Source of the DNA: JAIBJN01 sp963842305
GTDB lineage: Bacteria; Actinomycetota; Thermoleophilia; Gaiellales; Gaiellaceae
DNA: 64,000 nt
Direction of reading: 5' to 3'
Assembly: GCA_963842305.1 (NCBI GenBank)
Contig: CAWJFW010000002.1
Location: 992,001 to 1,056,000, forward strand
In this document: positions 39,215 through 48,307 of the stretch, piece by piece
Numbering within the stretch: the stretch's first letter is position 1
How the letters are laid out: every line of letters starts with the position of its first letter
Notes under the pieces: model-generated
The model's database searches: none
Seen by the model: only the letters and a program-made list of their open reading frames with translations
Told to the model about the DNA's origin: nothing
Position numbers and translations under genes: made by a program

Positions 39215-40521
39215 GCCTTGTGCGCCTCGGCGGCGGGAGTCGCGTCCGCGACCAGGTAGGGCGCATAGCGAGCCAGCTCGCGCTCGGGCAGTCGCGCGTG
39301 GACGAGGACGCCGTCGGGCCTGTCGTCGCGCTCCTCGATGGGAGCACCAAGGTCGTAGAGCTCCTTGAGCACGCGGCCGTCCTCGTAGGGGATCAGTAGC
39401 CGCACGGGCCGGAAGCGGTCGGCGAAGTGCTCGGCGACGTGCGCCCGCAGAGCGGGCAGGCCCTCGCCGTCCCGGGCCGAGATCTGCAACGCCCCGGGAA
39501 AGCGGTTGGCGAGCCGGCGGCGGCGCAGGGGGTCGACCAGGTCGACCTTGTTGAGGACGAGCTCCACCGGCAGCTCGTTGGCGCCGAACCCGGCGAGGAC
39601 GGCGTCGACCGCGGCGATCGTGTCGTCGAGCCGCTCGTCCTCGAGCGAGGCGTCGGAGACGTGGAGGACGAAGTCCGCGAGCACGGTCTCCTCCAGTGTC
39701 GCGGCGAACCCCTCCACGAGCTGGTGGGGCAGCCGGCGGATGAATCCCACCGTGTCCGTGACGAGATAGCGCCGGCCGTCGTGCTCGAATCCCCGCGTTG
39801 TCGGGTCGAGGGTCTCGAAGAGCCGGTCGTCGACCGAAACGTCCGCGTCGGTCAGGGCATTGAGAAGGGTCGACTTCCCCGCGTTCGTGTAGCCGGCGAG
39901 CGCGACGACGGGCGCAGCGGAGCGCTCGCGCGCCTTTCGCTGAACGGCCCGGCGCTGCTCGAGCTCGCGCAGCCGCCGCTTGAGGAGGCCGACGCGGCGA
40001 CGCGCGAGCCTTCGGTCGGTCTCGAGCTGCGACTCGCCCGGCCCGCGCGTGCCGATGCCGCCGCCGAGGCGCTCGAGGTGCTTCCACATGCCTCGCATGC
40101 GAGGGAGGTTGTACTCGAGCTGCGCGAGCTCGACCTGGAGCTTGCCCTCGGCACTTCGTGCGTGCTGGGCGAAGATGTCGAGGATCAGCTGCGTGCGATC
40201 GACGACGCGGGCGCTGAGGGCGTCCTCCAGGCGGCGCTGCTGCCCGGGCTCGAGCTCGTCGTCGACGATCAGCGATTCGGCGTCGGCATCGTGCACGAGC
40301 CGCTTCAGCTCCTCGAGTTTGCCCTTACCCACGTAGGTCCGCGGATCGGGTCTCGGACGTCGTTGCACGAGCTCGCCGACCGGCGCGACGCCGGCGGTGC
40401 GTAGGAGTTCGCGCAGCTCGCCCAGCTCCTCGCTCTCGTCCACTCCGGGGCCCAGCACGGCGACGACGAATCCGCGCTCGGGCTCCGCTCCGGGCGCGGG
40501 GTCCGGCTGGTGGTGGGTCAC
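39211..40521 (-). CDS. hflX: GTPase HflX
   Basis: A ribosome-associated GTPase (436 aa) that rescues or splits stalled ribosomes. The N-terminal HflX domain includes PDPRTYVGKGKLEEL, DDELEPGQQRRLE, RVVDRTQLILDIFAQHARS and the Gly-rich LERLGGGIGTRGPGESQLETDRR. The G domain has VALAGYTNAGKSTLLNAL (G1), DTVGFIRRLPHQLVEGF (G3) and VLNKVDLV (G4). It belongs to the miaA-hflX association known in many bacteria, here separated by dapF and dapL. Confidence 0.95.
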   Translation of the reverse strand: MTHHQPDPAPGAEPERGFVVAVLGPGVDESEELGELRELLRTAGVAPVGELVQRRPRPDPRTYVGKGKLEELKRLVHDADAESLIVDDELEPGQQRRLEDALSARVVDRTQLILDIFAQHARSAEGKLQVELAQLEYNLPRMRGMWKHLERLGGGIGTRGPGESQLETDRRLARRRVGLLKRRLRELEQRRAVQRKARERSAAPVVALAGYTNAGKSTLLNALTDADVSVDDRLFETLDPTTRGFEHDGRRYLVTDTVGFIRRLPHQLVEGFAATLEETVLADFVLHVSDASLEDERLDDTIAAVDAVLAGFGANELPVELVLNKVDLVDPLRRRRLANRFPGALQISARDGEGLPALRAHVAEHFADRFRPVRLLIPYEDGRVLKELYDLGAPIEERDDRPDGVLVHARLPERELARYAPYLVADATPAAEAHKA

Positions 40522-40528
40522 AGCGCGA

Positions 40529-41704
40529 TTATGCCCGGGATTCGACCGTGAGCGAAGACGCGATTCGGCCCGCCGCTTCCTCGAGCCGATCGTCCGGAAC
40601 CGTCAGGGAGATTCGGATGTAGCCCTCGCCCGAGGGCCCGAACGATCGCCCGGGCGAGACGACGACCGCGGACTGCTCGAGGACGAGCTCGGTGAAGCTG
40701 GCCGAATCGTGGCCCTCCGGCACGCGGACCCAGAGGTACGGAGTGGCCTTGGGCGCCTCCATGGCGATTCCGCTCGTTGCGAGCGCGTCCATCATGAGAT
40801 CGCGCCTGCGACGGTAGACCTCCGACATCTGCTGCGGGAACGCTCGCGCCTCCGTGAGCGCCGCGACGCCGGCGAGCTGGAGCGCGTCGAAGAGGCCGGA
40901 GTCGAGATTCGTCTTCAGCTGCCGGTAACGCTCGACGATTTCGGCGTTTCCGGCGATCCAGCCGATGCGCCAGCCGGTCATGTTCCAGCCCTTGGAGAGC
41001 GAGAAGATCTCGGCGCCGACGTCCTTGGCACCCGGCGCGGCGAGAAAACTCGGCGGACGGTAGCCGTCGAATGCAATCTCCGTGTAGGCGGAGTCGTGGA
41101 TCGCCACGACGCCGTGCTCACGTGCGAAAGCTGCTGCTCGCTCGAAGAACTCGCCGGCCACGACCGCTCCGGTCGGATTGTTGGGGTAGTTGAAGTAGAG
41201 GAGATTCGCCGCGGACGCCGTTTTCGGCTGGACAGCGCCTAGGTCAGGCATGAAGTCGTTCTCGGCCTCGAGCGGAAGGTATTCGACCGATGCTCCGGCG
41301 AAGACGGGTCCCGACGTGTAGGGCGGATAGCCGGGATCCGGAGCGAGGGCCACGTCACCGGGGTCGAGACAGGCCAGCGCGACGTGCGCGACCGCCTCCT
41401 TGCCGCCGAGGACCGGGATCACCTCCGAGTCCGGGTCGAGGTCGACGCCGAAGCGCTCGGCGTAGAACGTCGCAACAGCCTCGCGGAAGGCTCCGAGCCC
41501 GCGATTCGACGGGTACTGATGCGTCTCGGGCCGAGCCACGGCCTCCTGGAGAGCCGTCACGACGGCGGGCGGTGTCGGCAGATCGGGGTCTCCGATGCCG
41601 AGGGAGATGACGTCTACGCCCTCGGCCCGCATCGACTCGACGCGCCGCTCGATCTCGGCGAAAAAGTAGGGAGGAACCAGGTCGAGCCGCCGCGCGAACC
41701 TCAT
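40529..41704 (-). CDS. dapL: LL-diaminopimelate aminotransferase
   Basis: A PLP enzyme (391 aa, fold type I) converting tetrahydrodipicolinate directly to LL-DAP, bypassing the succinylase route. The opening RLDLVPPYFFAEIERRVE, then VISLGIGDPDLPTP, HQYPSNRGLGAFREAVATFY, YFNYPNNPTGAV, the PLP lysine in EIFSLSKGWNMTGWRIGW and GEGYIRISLT, match DapL and related LL-DAP/alanine aminotransferases. The adjacent dapF (ATGA overlap) supports the DAP role. ATG at 41704. Confidence 0.85.
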   Translation of the reverse strand: MRFARRLDLVPPYFFAEIERRVESMRAEGVDVISLGIGDPDLPTPPAVVTALQEAVARPETHQYPSNRGLGAFREAVATFYAERFGVDLDPDSEVIPVLGGKEAVAHVALACLDPGDVALAPDPGYPPYTSGPVFAGASVEYLPLEAENDFMPDLGAVQPKTASAANLLYFNYPNNPTGAVVAGEFFERAAAFAREHGVVAIHDSAYTEIAFDGYRPPSFLAAPGAKDVGAEIFSLSKGWNMTGWRIGWIAGNAEIVERYRQLKTNLDSGLFDALQLAGVAALTEARAFPQQMSEVYRRRRDLMMDALATSGIAMEAPKATPYLWVRVPEGHDSASFTELVLEQSAVVVSPGRSFGPSGEGYIRISLTVPDDRLEEAAGRIASSLTVESRA

Positions 41705-42498
41705 CCCGACCCGACGTCCTCGAGCAGTTCGGGCGAGACCTCGCCGACGCAGATCTCCTGCGCGGCACCGGTGAGGCGGGCGTTGAGGTCCTGATCGAGA
41801 TCGACCCGCATGTCTCCTCCGACGAGATGGACCGTGACCGGGCTCGCGCACCAGCCGTTGGCGACCGCCGCGGCGGCGACCGCAACGGCGCTCGTCCCGG
41901 ACGAGAGGGTCTCCCCCGCGCCGCGCTCCCAGACGCCGACGGTCATCTCGTTCCGCGAGTCGACGTGCACGAGCTGCACGTTCGTCCGCGCCGGGAAGCG
42001 GCCGTGATTCTCGACGAGCGGGCCAAGGCGCAAGAGTTCCTTGCGCTCGGGGTCACGGCGGATGACGGCATGCGGGTTCCCCACCGAGACCGGGGTGAAC
42101 TCGAGCTCCGTGCCGTCGATCGCGAGCGTCTCCATCTCCCCCACTTCGACCTTGCCCATCTCGGTCTCGACCTCGAGTCCGCCGCGCATGCGGGCGACCA
42201 CCTTGCGGTCACCGACCGCGACGGCGACCTCGTCCGCCCCGCTCCGACGGGCGAGCCAGCGGGCGGCGATGCGAGTGCCGTTCCCGGACAGCTCGGCGGT
42301 CGAGCCGTCGGGGTTCCAGATGACGATCTCGGCTCGGCTTCCATCGGCCGCGAGCACCTCGAGGATCCCGTCCGATCCGATACCGCGGTGGTGGTCGCAG
42401 AGACGGCGAACGAGCGCCGGCTCCAGCGGGCGGCCAACGTCAGCCCGCTCGATGAGCAGGTAGTCGTTGCCGAGCCCGTGCCACTTCGAGAATCTCAT
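41701..42498 (-). CDS. dapF: Diaminopimelate epimerase with both catalytic Cys replaced by Ser
   Basis: A DapF-fold epimerase (265 aa) expected to turn LL-DAP into meso-DAP. FSKWHGLGNDYLLIE and IGSDGILEV are typical. The catalytic cysteines of E. coli DapF lie in QCGNGAR and ACGSGAC; here these read LSGNGTR and SSGTSAV, so both are Ser. The rest of the protein, including VGNPHAV, NVQLVHV and WERGAGETL, is well conserved. It may act with serines, use another mechanism, or be another epimerase. The ATG at 42498 lies 59 bp inside the end of miaA. Confidence 0.85.
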   Translation of the reverse strand: MRFSKWHGLGNDYLLIERADVGRPLEPALVRRLCDHHRGIGSDGILEVLAADGSRAEIVIWNPDGSTAELSGNGTRIAARWLARRSGADEVAVAVGDRKVVARMRGGLEVETEMGKVEVGEMETLAIDGTELEFTPVSVGNPHAVIRRDPERKELLRLGPLVENHGRFPARTNVQLVHVDSRNEMTVGVWERGAGETLSSGTSAVAVAAAAVANGWCASPVTVHLVGGDMRVDLDQDLNARLTGAAQEICVGEVSPELLEDVGSG

Positions 42499-43375
42499 CG
42501 GCGACGGCGTCCGGAGGACGGTCGGCTCGAACGCTAACAACGCCGGGGATCCGGCGAAGCCACTTGCGCTGGTAAGCGGCGTACCGTCGCGTCCTCGTGC
42601 TCACCGCCGCACTCGCTTCGTCGGGCGGAAGGGTGGCAAATTCCTCGAGGCCGATGACCTTGCGCGCCGTGGTGGAGATCGGCCCGAGGAGCGCGCGGGC
42701 GGCCTCACCTCCGGCGCCTCGTTCGACCATCTGCCTCGTACGCTCCTCGATCCGAGAGTTGAGCGTGTCGGCCGGCACCTCGAGGCCGAACACGAGGGTC
42801 GGTTGGCGCGTATCGGCCGTCCAGAGACGATTGCGATCGGGAACCAAGGATCCGCCCGCCTCCGCTAGCTCGAGCGCGCGCACGACGCGGCGCCGATCGT
42901 TCGGGTGGACGGCAGCGGCCGCCGCCGGGTCGCGTTCGGCAAGCGTCGCGTGCGCGACCGTGGGTCCGGCTTCGTCGTAGAGGGCTTCCCAGCGCTCGCG
43001 GACGCCGGGCAACGGTGTCGGCGGGAGCTCCATCTCGGAGAGCGCAGCCCGCAGGTAGAGGCCTGTGCCTCCAGCGACGATCGGAGTGCGGCCGGCGGCG
43101 AGGATCTCGTCGATTGCCGCGTGCGCGAGCCGCTGGTACTCGCCGACGGAGCCCTCGTGGTGCAGCGGCCAGATTCCGACGAGCCGCGTCGGCCGTGACG
43201 GCTGGTTCGTGAGGATGGGCAGGGCCTGGTAGGCCTGCATGGCGTCGGCGGAGACGACCTCCGCGGGAATGCGGTCGACGATCGTCTCGGCTACCGCGCT
43301 CTTCCCGGATGCCGTCGGCCCGAAGATGGCCAGGACCTGGGCCGGCGCGCCTCGGCCGCTGAGGTCGCGGGTCAT
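42440..43375 (-). CDS. miaA: tRNA dimethylallyltransferase
   Basis: Adds a dimethylallyl group to A37 of tRNAs reading UNN codons (311 aa). P-loop VLAIFGPTASGKSAVAE, SADAMQAYQALPILTNQPS, VGIWPLHHEGSVGEYQRLA, GGTGLYLRA, HPNDRRRVVRALEL and RTRRYAAYQRKWLRR are all diagnostic. ATG at 43375. Its product is the substrate of MiaB, encoded just upstream on the same strand. The 3' end overlaps dapF by 59 bp, unusually long for this window. Confidence 0.95.
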   Translation of the reverse strand: MTRDLSGRGAPAQVLAIFGPTASGKSAVAETIVDRIPAEVVSADAMQAYQALPILTNQPSRPTRLVGIWPLHHEGSVGEYQRLAHAAIDEILAAGRTPIVAGGTGLYLRAALSEMELPPTPLPGVRERWEALYDEAGPTVAHATLAERDPAAAAAVHPNDRRRVVRALELAEAGGSLVPDRNRLWTADTRQPTLVFGLEVPADTLNSRIEERTRQMVERGAGGEAARALLGPISTTARKVIGLEEFATLPPDEASAAVSTRTRRYAAYQRKWLRRIPGVVSVRADRPPDAVADEILEVARARQRLPAHRAG

Positions 43376-43454
43376 TACGGCACGGGGGCCGGCCGCGGGC
43401 CTCCCTCCGCTTCGAGCGTAGCGAGGAGAAGCGCACCGGTGGTGTGCGAACCAG

Positions 43455-44786
43455 TCACGAGTGTGGAGCGACGTGCGCGGGCGCCGCGGTCCCAGCGAGG
43501 GTCGCCGATGTCGCCGCCTCGATGCTGACGGGAACCAGCTCGCCGGGAGTGCCGGGGCCTCTGAAGTTGACCGTGGTGTTGCGTCGGGTCCGGCCTCGTC
43601 GAAGCTCGGGGTCGGTGCGGCTCGGGCCCTCGACGAGGACCTCCTCCACCCTGCCGATCCGCTCCTCGTTTCGCTCACGCGCGATCCGTTGCACCACCTC
43701 GATCAGGCGTTCGATGCGGTCCCGCTTGATGTCCTCGGGCACCTGATCGGGCATGGCTGCGGCTTCCGTGCCGTGCCTGGGGCTGTACACAAAGGTGAAG
43801 GCGCCGTCGTAGCGGACCTCCTCCACGACCTCGAGCGTCTCGCGGAAGTCGTCCTCGGTCTCCCCCGGGAACCCGACGATCACGTCGGTCGTGAGCGCGA
43901 GGTCCGGGATCGCGTCGCGGAGCCGGCCGACGAGCGACAGGTAGCGATCGCGTCCGTACGTGCGGCGCATGCGCCTGAGCACGCGGGTCGAGCCCGACTG
44001 CAACGGCAGATGGGTGTGCTCGCAGACTGCTCCGCACTCCGCCATCGCTTCGATTACCGGCGCCCTGAAGTCCTTGGGATGGGGGCTCGTAAAACGGATG
44101 CGGTCGATTCCGGAGATCGTGTCGACGACCCTGAGAAGCGCACCGAACTCCGTGCGAACGTCGGGTAGGAGATCGCGGCCCCACGAGTTCACGTTCTGGC
44201 CGAGGAGCGTCACCTCGCGCACGCCGTCCTCGGCGAGGCCCCGGACCTCGGCGACGATGTCGCCCGGACGGCGGCTCTGCTCCCGGCCGCGCACGGCGGG
44301 CACGATGCAGTACGAGCAGACGGAGTTGCACCCCATCGAGATCTGCACCCACGCCTGGAAGGCGCGCTCCCTTCTGGCGGGCAGATGGCCGGCGAAGTGC
44401 CTCCACTCGGCGAAGCTCCCGCGCGAGACGCCGAGGCCGCCGGCGCCGATCCAGTCTGCGAGGTGCGGGATCGACCCGGGGCCGAAGGCCACGTCGACGT
44501 ACGGATAGAGGTCGAAGATACGGTCGCGCTGGGCCTCCGCGTAGCAGCCGCCGACCGCGATGACCCGCTCCGGGTCGGCTTTTTTCAGCGCCGCCGCCTG
44601 CGCCAGATGGGCGGCGAAGCGCTGGTCCGGCTTTTCGCGCACGGTGCATGTGTTGAAGACGAGCACGTCGGCCTCCTGCTGCGAGGTCGCCTCGCCCAGT
44701 CCCAGCGACTCGAGCAGGCCCTTGATCCGCTCGGAGTCGTGGGCGTTCATCTGACACCCGAACGTGGTTACGTGGTAGCGCTTCAC
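43455..44786 (-). CDS. miaB: tRNA-2-methylthio-N6-dimethylallyladenosine synthase
   Basis: A radical-SAM methylthiotransferase (443 aa) acting on i6A37 of tRNA. The N-terminal MTTase domain has TFGCQMNAHDSERI, VFNTCTVREK and VGGCYAE, with three cluster Cys. The radical-SAM site is SMGCNSVCSYCIVPAVRGRE (CxxxCxxC), and TRAM follows (EVLVEGPSRTD). GTG at 44786 gives KRYHVTTFG; TTG at 44792 is possible. It lies upstream of miaA, its functional partner. Confidence 0.95.
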   Translation of the reverse strand: MKRYHVTTFGCQMNAHDSERIKGLLESLGLGEATSQQEADVLVFNTCTVREKPDQRFAAHLAQAAALKKADPERVIAVGGCYAEAQRDRIFDLYPYVDVAFGPGSIPHLADWIGAGGLGVSRGSFAEWRHFAGHLPARRERAFQAWVQISMGCNSVCSYCIVPAVRGREQSRRPGDIVAEVRGLAEDGVREVTLLGQNVNSWGRDLLPDVRTEFGALLRVVDTISGIDRIRFTSPHPKDFRAPVIEAMAECGAVCEHTHLPLQSGSTRVLRRMRRTYGRDRYLSLVGRLRDAIPDLALTTDVIVGFPGETEDDFRETLEVVEEVRYDGAFTFVYSPRHGTEAAAMPDQVPEDIKRDRIERLIEVVQRIARERNEERIGRVEEVLVEGPSRTDPELRRGRTRRNTTVNFRGPGTPGELVPVSIEAATSATLAGTAAPAHVAPHS

Positions 44787-44830
44787 GCCCAAGATCGTAG
44801 CGGCGTCACTGCCGCGTCCTCGACCGAGCC

Positions 44831-46369
44831 CTACTTGGCGAACTCGACGGCGCGGCTTTCGCGGATGACCGTGACCTTGATCTGGCCCGGGTATTCGAGC
44901 TGTTCCTCGATCTCCCGGGCGATCTCGAGTGAGAGCAAGACGGCCGCATCGTCGTCGACGTCCGTTGGCTTCACCATCACGCGGATCTCACGGCCGGCCT
45001 GGAGCGCGTAGACGCGCTCGACGCCCTTCTTCTGCGAGGCGATGCGTTCCAGGTTCTCGAGCCGCTTGATGTAGTGCTCGAGGTTCTCTCCTCTCGCCCC
45101 CGGACGCGAGGCGGAGATGGCGTCGGCGGCGATGACGAGCACGGCCTCGACCGTTTGCGGTTGCACCTCGTAGTGGTGCGCCTCCACGGCGTGGACGACG
45201 TGCTGCGATTCGCCGTAGCGCTTCGCCATCTGTGCAGAGATGGCGGCGTGGGAGCCCTCCACTTCATGCGTCATCGCCTTGCCGATGTCGTGCAGAAGCG
45301 CTGCCCGCTTCGCGGTCTTCACACTCGCCCCGAGCTCGGCTGCCATCACACCCGCGAGATGGGCGCACTCGAGCGAGTGCTTGAGGATGTTCTGACTGTA
45401 GCTCGTGCGGTAGCGGAGGCGCCCGAGTACCTTGACGAGCTCCTCGTCCATCTTCCCGCAGTTCGCCTCGAAGACGGCCTGCTCGCCGGCCTGGCGGATG
45501 TGGTCGTCGATCTCCGACTTCGAGCGGTAGTACATCTCCTCGATCCGCGAGGGGTGGATCCGTCCGTCCTCGACGAGCTTTGCCAGAGTCAGCTTGGCTA
45601 CCTCGCGCCGCACGCCGTCGAAGGAAGAGAGCACGACCGCCTGCGGCGTGTCGTCGATGATGAAGTCCACTCCAGTGAGGTTTTCGAGCGCCCGAATGTT
45701 GCGCCCTTCCCGGCCGATGATCCTTCCCTTCATGTCGTCGGAGGGAAGCTCGACGATCGAGACCGTCGTTTCGGCCGCATGGCTCGCGGCGACACGCTGG
45801 AGGGCGTCGGCGACGAGGTTTCTCGCCCGGCGCTTGGCGTCGCCGCGGGCTTCCTCCTCGAGCTGGCGCACCATGCGCCCGAGGTCGTGGCGGACGAGCT
45901 CCTCCGAGCGCTCGAGCACATGCCGCTTCGCCTCTTCGACCGTGAGACCGGAGATCCGTTCGAGCTCTCGGAGCTGGGTGTCTTTCGCCGCCTTGGTCTC
46001 CTCCTGGAGTTGCTTGAGGTGCGCCTCGCGATCGAAGAGACCCTGCTCGCGCCGCTCGATCTCGGTGAGCTTGCGATCGATCTCCTCTTCCTTCGTGATG
46101 ACGCGCTCTTCGATCTTGCCGATCTCGGAGCGCTTGTCCTTGAGTTCCTGCTCGACCTCGGCACGGAGCTTGACCGCCTGCTCGCGCGCCTCGACCTGAG
46201 CTTCACGGCGGAGGGCCTCGGCCGTGCGAACGGCGTCCGCGCCGGCGCGCTCGCGCTCGGCCGTGGTTGCGGCCGCCCGACGCGATATCAGGACACGCGC
46301 GCCGACGAGCGCACCGGCGAGCACGCCGAGAACGATCCCGAGAACCAGGAGGCCGATGGAAGTGCCCAT
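44831..46369 (-). CDS. rny: Ribonuclease Y
   Basis: A membrane-bound endoribonuclease (512 aa) starting mRNA decay. One N-terminal membrane helix (IGLLVLGIVLGVLAGALVGARVL), a long coiled coil to ~residue 200, KH domain (SDDMKGRIIGREGRNIRALENLTGVDFIIDD) and HD domain (AALLHDIGKAMTHEVEGSHA, VEAHHYEVQP). The length is typical. RNase J is also encoded at the right end, so this organism has both Gram-positive-type degradosome nucleases. Confidence 0.96.
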   Translation of the reverse strand: MGTSIGLLVLGIVLGVLAGALVGARVLISRRAAATTAERERAGADAVRTAEALRREAQVEAREQAVKLRAEVEQELKDKRSEIGKIEERVITKEEEIDRKLTEIERREQGLFDREAHLKQLQEETKAAKDTQLRELERISGLTVEEAKRHVLERSEELVRHDLGRMVRQLEEEARGDAKRRARNLVADALQRVAASHAAETTVSIVELPSDDMKGRIIGREGRNIRALENLTGVDFIIDDTPQAVVLSSFDGVRREVAKLTLAKLVEDGRIHPSRIEEMYYRSKSEIDDHIRQAGEQAVFEANCGKMDEELVKVLGRLRYRTSYSQNILKHSLECAHLAGVMAAELGASVKTAKRAALLHDIGKAMTHEVEGSHAAISAQMAKRYGESQHVVHAVEAHHYEVQPQTVEAVLVIAADAISASRPGARGENLEHYIKRLENLERIASQKKGVERVYALQAGREIRVMVKPTDVDDDAAVLLSLEIAREIEEQLEYPGQIKVTVIRESRAVEFAK

Positions 46370-46398
46370 TGCTCGCTCCTACGTGGTCGCGCCCGTAG

Positions 46399-46412
46399 GA
46401 ACGGCGGTTCGA
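46399..46412. promoter_or_regulatory. Palindrome GAAC-N4-GTTC upstream of rny
   Basis: GAACGGCGGTTCGA resembles the actinobacterial SOS box TCGAAC-N4-GTTCGA, with a mismatch on one flank. It lies 30 nt before the rny start in the 225-nt recX-rny gap. No LexA gene is in the window, and the match may be chance. Confidence 0.25.
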
Positions 46413-46594
46413 TGAATCGGCGTCCCGCAGGAACGCCTCGCGACGGATCAGCGCTCCGCCGGAGATTTCCCTCCCACCAGGGTGCTGCGGGTCGTGTCGT
46501 GATGCATATTCAGAGCCTAGATTCCTTCCGATTCGGCGAAAAGCCGTTCCGATGCAGGCAATTCATGGTCGAAGTGCCGACATCGTACCCGGCG

Positions 46595-47191
46595 TCAGCG
46601 GTCCGCGTCCAGCAGGCCGAGGACGTTCTCGACGGTCTCGCCGTCGAACCCGCGCCTCGCAAGGAGCTCCCAGGCCCTCCGACGGTCTCCGACGCCCGCG
46701 AGTACTGCTTGGGCGCGTTCGCGCTCCGGGAGGACCGCGGCGAGCGCCGCGTCGACGTCCGACTCGCGGAAGCCCTCTGCCTCGAGGCGTGCGGCGATGG
46801 CGGCGTTACCCCAGCCTCGGTCGGCGAGCGAACGGGCTCGAGCCGCCACGGTCCGGGCGTCGTCGACCACGCCGGCGCTCGTCAGCGTCGCCACCGCGCC
46901 CTCGGCGACCTCCGGCCGAACGCCACGTGACTTAAGTCTCTCCTCGAGCCGACGGCTCGACACATCGCGATGCGCCAGGGTGCGTGCTGCCAGGCCGAGC
47001 GCATCCGCCCGGCGAAGCTCTCGTCGCAGGCTGCGCAGGAGCGGGCGGTCGAGTTCGACTCCCGTCGCGAGGCCGCAGCGGAGCACGACATCATCCGGGA
47101 TGACGCGCCAGGGCGTGCCGTCCACCTCGAGCGCGACTCGGCCGGGGCGAACCCACCGGACAGCTGTCAGCGTCGGGGGCCGCTCCCCCAC
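46595..47191 (-). CDS. recX: Regulatory protein RecX
   Basis: A modulator of RecA filaments (198 aa) made of three-helix repeats. RALGLAARTLAHRDVSSRRLEERLKSRGV is the RecX core, followed by GVVDDARTVAARARSLADRGWGNAAIAARLEAEGF and RRAWELLARRGFDGETVENVL. It lies 8 nt after recA on the same strand, the standard order, so the two are co-transcribed. Confidence 0.93.
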   Translation of the reverse strand: MGERPPTLTAVRWVRPGRVALEVDGTPWRVIPDDVVLRCGLATGVELDRPLLRSLRRELRRADALGLAARTLAHRDVSSRRLEERLKSRGVRPEVAEGAVATLTSAGVVDDARTVAARARSLADRGWGNAAIAARLEAEGFRESDVDAALAAVLPERERAQAVLAGVGDRRRAWELLARRGFDGETVENVLGLLDADR

Positions 47192-47199
47192 GGATCGGC

Positions 47200-48303
47200 C
47201 TAGGCCGCCGAGGCGGCTGCTTCGGATTCGACCTCGGCGTCGACGGCCGCGGTCGCGTCGCGGGCGGCTGCTGCCCCCTCGTCAATCGGCAGGAGCCTCG
47301 AGGAGACGACCGCCTCGGGGCCGAGCTCGCCCTGGACGGCTCGCAGGATGCCCTCGATGACATCCGGGTGTTCGCGCAGGAAGGCAGTGGCGTTCTGACG
47401 GCCCTGTCCGAGCCGCTCGTCGCCGAAGCTGAAGTACGAGCCTGACTTCTGCACGAGCTTTCGCTCGAGGCCGACGTCCAGGACGCTGCCCTCCCAGGAA
47501 ATGCCGTCGCCGTAGATGACGTCGAACTCGGCCTGCTTGAAGGGCGGTGCCACCTTGTTCTTGACCACCTTGACCCGGACGCGATTCCCGATCGCCTCGA
47601 CGCCTTCCTTCAAGGTCTCGATGCGTCTCATGTCGAGGCGGACGGACGAGTAGAACTTCAGCGCTCGGCCTCCCGGCGTCGTCTCCGGGCTGCCGAACAT
47701 GACCCCGATCTTCTCGCGCAGCTGGTTGGTGAAGAGGGCGACCGTGCCGGTCCGGTTGAGGGTTCCCGCGAGCTTGCGGAGAGCCTGGCTCATGAGCCGA
47801 GCTTGCAGGCCGACGTGGCTGTCTCCCATCTCGCCCTCGATCTCCGCTTTCGGCGTGAGTGCTGCGACGGAGTCGATCGCGACGACGTCGAGCGCGCCGC
47901 TGCGGATCAGCAGCTCGGCGATCTCGAGCGCCTGCTCCCCGTTGTCGGGCTGCGAGACGAGGAGGTCGTCGATGTTCACGCCGATCCGGCGTGCGTATGC
48001 CGGATCCATCGCGTGCTCGGCGTCGATGAAGGCGCAGATGCCTCCGCGCCGCTGCGCCTCCGCGATCACGTGGTAGACGAGCGTCGTCTTGCCCGAGGAC
48101 TCCGGGCCGAAGATCTCGACGATGCGGCCACGCGGGAGGCCCCCGATTCCCAGGGCTACGTCCAGAGAGAGCGCGCCGGTGGAGATCGACGGGATGGCTA
48201 CCTGGGCCTGGTCGCTCATCTTCATGACCGAGCCCTTGCCGTACTGCCGTTCGATTTGGCTCAGCGCGGCGTCGAGGGCGTGTTCACGTGTGGAGTCGGT
48301 CAC
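47200..48303 (-). CDS. recA: Recombinase RecA
   Basis: The strand-exchange ATPase and SOS coprotease (367 aa). Walker A is EIFGPESSGKTTLVYH, with IDAEHAMDPAYARRIGV, AIDSVAALTPKAEIEGEMGDSHVG, FTNQLREKIGVMFGSPETTPGGRALKFYSSVRLD and the C-terminal GERLGQGRQ-like region. The acidic/Ala-rich tail is normal. The start is GTG at 48303. It is 5th in the minus-strand series RodZ-like, cinA, thpR, recA, recX if counted from 50892 with no long gaps, so read-through is likely. Confidence 0.97.
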   Translation of the reverse strand: MTDSTREHALDAALSQIERQYGKGSVMKMSDQAQVAIPSISTGALSLDVALGIGGLPRGRIVEIFGPESSGKTTLVYHVIAEAQRRGGICAFIDAEHAMDPAYARRIGVNIDDLLVSQPDNGEQALEIAELLIRSGALDVVAIDSVAALTPKAEIEGEMGDSHVGLQARLMSQALRKLAGTLNRTGTVALFTNQLREKIGVMFGSPETTPGGRALKFYSSVRLDMRRIETLKEGVEAIGNRVRVKVVKNKVAPPFKQAEFDVIYGDGISWEGSVLDVGLERKLVQKSGSYFSFGDERLGQGRQNATAFLREHPDVIEGILRAVQGELGPEAVVSSRLLPIDEGAAAARDATAAVDAEVESEAAASAA

Positions 48304-48307
48304 GGCG

